Source: Caldithrix sp.
Lineage (GTDB): Bacteria > KSB1 > UBA2214 > DYKH01
Direction: 5' to 3'
NCBI GenBank assembly: GCA_020722685.1
Contig: DYKH01000196.1
Location: forward strand, 1 to 8,825
DNA length: 8,825 nt
Numbering within the stretch: the stretch's first letter is position 1; each line of letters begins with the position of its first letter. Under the pieces are notes generated by a model, which saw only the letters and a program-made list of their open reading frames with translations, did not search any database and was not told where the DNA came from. Below are positions 7,268-8,825 of the stretch, piece by piece. Position numbers and translations under genes: made by a program.

Positions 7268-7685
7268 ATGTCTATCTCGTACTTGCAGCGTGAGGAATTG
7301 AAGTGCGTTCACTGTGGCACGCCATCTACGACAGACGTTTGGCTCATTGTAGATTCCAACGAACGTCCCGATTTATGGGCACGCGTACGCGACCTAGTAT
7401 TCACAACGTCATCTGCCCAAATGGACATACAACTGAATTGGATGTGCCGTTGTTGTTGCGTGACGCACAACAGGAGCGCATCTTTTTTTCGTGCGCTCAG
7501 TCAACCACATCTGTCCAAGATAACGAGACCATAAAGGAACTTGTCAGTATTTGTACAGCGCACTGCCAGCCGACGCTACAGGCGAAAGCAGTTTGCAGGC
7601 CGCAATCGTTTGGCGCGGTCTTTCGCTGCTTGCGTTGAATGGGAAATCGGTGGAGGAGATTCAGCGACTTTTTGCGCTTGCTTGA
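7268..7685 (+). pseudogene. CpXC-domain zinc protein, frameshifted
   Basis: Three frames are needed to read one protein. Frame 2 from ATG 7268 gives the N-terminus with the zinc motif LKCVHCG (Cys13, Cys16) and DVWLIVDSNERPDLWARVRD. At about 7393-7396 the coding sense moves to frame 1, which supplies HNVICPNGHTTELDVPLLL (the second metal-binding half) and QERIFFSCAQSTTSVQDNETIKELV. Near 7543-7548 it appears to move to frame 3, giving YLYSALPADATGESSLQAAIVWRG ... EEIQRLFALA and a TGA at 7683-7685. The first change is well supported because both halves of a CpXC domain are recognisable; the second rests only on frame 3 looking more protein-like. With one base restored at each site the product would be ~139 aa. 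Each shift has the direction of a one-base loss. It starts 2 nt after the SAF gene without a clear ribosome binding site. Confidence 0.75.
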
Positions 7686-7733
7686 ACGTCCCATATCCGT
7701 CAGCCAAATCCCACAGAACATTCAACTTGCAGA

Positions 7734-7741
7734 AGAAACGT
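7734..7741 (+). repeat. Target site duplication, left copy
   Basis: AGAAACGT directly abuts the left end of the MITE and is identical to 7868-7875. Confidence 0.9.
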
Positions 7742-7762
7742 GGTTCATTGGGAATTGCCGTG
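7742..7762 (+). repeat. Left terminal inverted repeat of the MITE
   Basis: This 21-bp end is the inverted partner of 7847-7867, differing at its third and sixth bases. Confidence 0.9.
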
Positions 7763-7846
7763 GCGAACGATTGTTCGGTCCCAGATATAGTGCTCATGAA
7801 TTTCTGTACCACAACTGGTTGTGTGAAGCGCATTGATGCGCCCTTT

Positions 7847-7867
7847 CACGGCAATTCCCAAAGAGCC
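7847..7867 (-). repeat. Right terminal inverted repeat of the MITE
   Basis: Read on the minus strand it starts GGCTCTTTGGG and pairs with 7742-7762 at 19 of 21 bases. Confidence 0.9.
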
Positions 7868-7875
7868 AGAAACGT
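7868..7875 (+). repeat. Target site duplication, right copy
   Basis: AGAAACGT directly abuts the right end of the MITE. The unmutated pair suggests that the insertion is fairly recent. Confidence 0.9.
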
Positions 7876-7918
7876 TTTGCCTAAAACACACACTCACGGC
7901 GTGCGGGTTGGAAGTAAC

Positions 7919-8825
7919 ATGGTTGCTCATGACACTGGGCGTAATCCGATTGAAATGCAACTTGAAGCAATTGAACAGAGTTGGACAAGCGGGGAGCGTG
8001 AGATCGCGGTGAACTTGAGCCATGCGTTAGAAGAACTCGCCGCGCAGGCTGACTCGCCTCTCAAACAGGCAGCCATCTTGTATCGTCTCGCTGCGCGATG
8101 GCAACGTCTTGGCGAACAGACAAACATGAAAAGGTTGTACGCTCTCGCTTTGCCCTTGTTCGCTGAGCGCGATGAGCCAATCGCGCAACGCGGAGCGGGA
8201 ATGTGCGCTGCTCTTCTCGGTATGATTGCACGCGCAGAAGGTTCAATGGATACGGCGATCCGGTACTACCGTGACGCGGCAATGTATTTCGAGCGCGCCC
8301 AGGACCACTCCAACCTGGCGCGCACATTGAACAATTTGGGTGAGGCGCTTGAGGCCGTTGGCAACTACAAAGAAGCAGAAGATGTCTTGATGCACGCGTT
8401 GCAAATATTGCCGAATGATGTGGCTGTGCTTGGCAATCTTGCGCTCGTCGCATTTGACCGTTTTGATTTCGACAAAGCGCGTGTCCTCTATGAACAGGCA
8501 ATGACGCACGATGATGGAAGCGATCCGCGTCGCATTGCCAGCCATTGGGGAGGATTGGGAAATGTCTATCGTGCACTTGCCGATTACCCGCGCGCGCGTG
8601 ACTGTTATCTCCGCGCGTTAGAAATCCATCCCAAGCGAGACGAGAAGCGATTTGAAGAAGTTGCGCTTGGCAATTTAGGAATGGTCTATTTTGCAATGGG
8701 GGCATTTACGGAAGCGATTGTAATGCTGGAAAATGCAAGACAGTTGAGTCACGAGGTTGGTGCTGTTCAGGATGAGGTTGACGATCTGTTGCATTTGAGT
8801 ATCGTTTATCGCGAATTGAATGATT
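7919..8825 (+). CDS. TPR-repeat protein, 3' end beyond the window
   Basis: Frame 2 is open to the window edge, giving at least 302 residues from ATG 7919. It is a string of canonical TPRs: LARTLNNLGEALEAVGNYKEAEDVLMHALQILPND in outline, then AVLGNLALVAFDRFDFDKARVLYEQAM, HWGGLGNVYRALADYPRARDCYLRALEI and ALGNLGMVYFAMGAFTEAIVMLENA. An earlier helical part (residues ~12-100) contains TPR-like pairs such as AAILYRLAARWQRLGEQ. These are the ordinary 34-residue TPR type, unlike the Trp/Gln-rich repeats of the protein at 2284. The chosen ATG has a weak GGAAG 4 nt upstream; GTG 7901 is an alternative. The frame remains open back through the MITE, so the start is uncertain and the original gene may have begun further upstream. 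Function unknown; it could be a second sensor or scaffold of the same system, or an unrelated gene. Confidence 0.82.
   Translation, partial: MVAHDTGRNPIEMQLEAIEQSWTSGEREIAVNLSHALEELAAQADSPLKQAAILYRLAARWQRLGEQTNMKRLYALALPLFAERDEPIAQRGAGMCAALLGMIARAEGSMDTAIRYYRDAAMYFERAQDHSNLARTLNNLGEALEAVGNYKEAEDVLMHALQILPNDVAVLGNLALVAFDRFDFDKARVLYEQAMTHDDGSDPRRIASHWGGLGNVYRALADYPRARDCYLRALEIHPKRDEKRFEEVALGNLGMVYFAMGAFTEAIVMLENARQLSHEVGAVQDEVDDLLHLSIVYRELND

Larger units (their letters stand above)
7742..7867. mobile_element. 126-bp MITE, probably ISL3-type ends
   Basis: The element has terminal inverted repeats: the left end reads GGTTCATTGGGAATTGCCGT and the right end, read on the other strand, GGCTCTTTGGGAATTGCCGT, each continuing with one more G. 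They match at 19 of 21 positions, with 15 consecutive identical bases inside. It is flanked by a perfect 8-bp direct repeat AGAAACGT (7734-7741 and 7868-7875), the expected target duplication. There is no room for a transposase, so it is a non-autonomous element moved in trans. Ends starting GGCTCTT and an 8-bp duplication are typical of the ISL3 family, which is the likely source. The central 84 bp contain three further small inverted repeats. The insertion lies between genes but inside a presumed operon, so it may affect expression of the gene at 7919. Confidence 0.9.
7686..7918. other. Intergenic region carrying a MITE insertion
   Basis: Between the stop of the CpXC remnant and the ATG of the last gene lie 233 bp with no convincing CDS. 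Removing the 126-bp element and one copy of its 8-bp duplication leaves a 99-bp original spacer. Frame 1 is open across the left part (reading LLERPISVSQIPQNIQLAEET), so a lost C-terminal extension of the CpXC gene cannot be excluded. No intrinsic terminator or sigma-70-like promoter was found. Confidence 0.6.

Noticed and set aside
7771..7791. Outward promoter in the MITE (TTGTTC and TATAGT)
   Set aside because: The spacing is only 9 bp, too short for a sigma-70 promoter.
7576..8023. Minus-strand ORFs across the MITE region
   Set aside because: They cross the transposon ends, lack ribosome binding sites and show no domain; they arise by chance opposite the plus-strand genes.
8061..8705. 214-aa minus-strand ORF
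   Set aside because: It lies opposite a clear TPR coding sequence, and its translation is Arg/His/Cys-rich without a recognisable fold.

Overview
The window is an accessory stretch of a bacterial chromosome or contig. It carries one long run of plus-strand genes with short gaps or overlaps (18, 33 and 12 nt, a 19-nt overlap, 12 and 19 nt, a 4-nt ATGA overlap, then 2 nt), so it reads like one operon whose promoter lies before the window. There is no rRNA, tRNA or housekeeping marker. The gene mix (TPR plus CHAT peptidase, CBS protein, SAF/CpaB-like protein, CpXC protein, large hypothetical proteins), moderate GC content and frequent GCGCGC words would fit a Chloroflexota (Anaerolineae-like) bacterium, but this is an inference of low certainty.

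Layout. Bases 3-59 may be the tail of an upstream gene. Then come an unrecognised 165-aa protein (79-576), an unrecognised 100-aa protein (595-897) and an unrecognised 446-aa protein with a HEAT-like C-terminal part (931-2271). Next is a TPR protein (2284-3915) overlapping a CHAT caspase-like peptidase (3897-5084). These two ORFs together look like one classical TPR-CHAT protein split by a single-base frame change. A tandem-CBS protein with a Cys/His tail (5097-5630), a four-helix membrane protein (5650-6672) and a membrane-anchored SAF/CpaB-like protein (6669-7265) follow. A CpXC zinc-binding gene (7268-7685) is broken by one clear and one probable frameshift. A 233-bp gap contains a complete 126-bp MITE, with 21-bp terminal inverted repeats and a perfect 8-bp target duplication. 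A second TPR protein (7919 onward) runs off the end of the window.

How the genes may work together (inference). CHAT peptidases cut partner proteins after a TPR-type sensor is triggered. Co-transcription with a ligand-sensing CBS protein, a membrane protein, an anchored periplasmic protein and a zinc protein suggests a multi-component signalling or conflict system centred on a protease. The input would be TPR/CBS sensing and the membrane proteins would be possible targets or outputs. No nuclease, CRISPR gene or gasdermin is visible here, so an immune role is not shown.

Quality caution. Two well-supported frame changes and one weaker one are all of the same type, as if one base were missing each time. 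This may reflect real decay or uncorrected indels in the assembly, and it matters for interpreting the split CHAT protein and the CpXC pseudogene.
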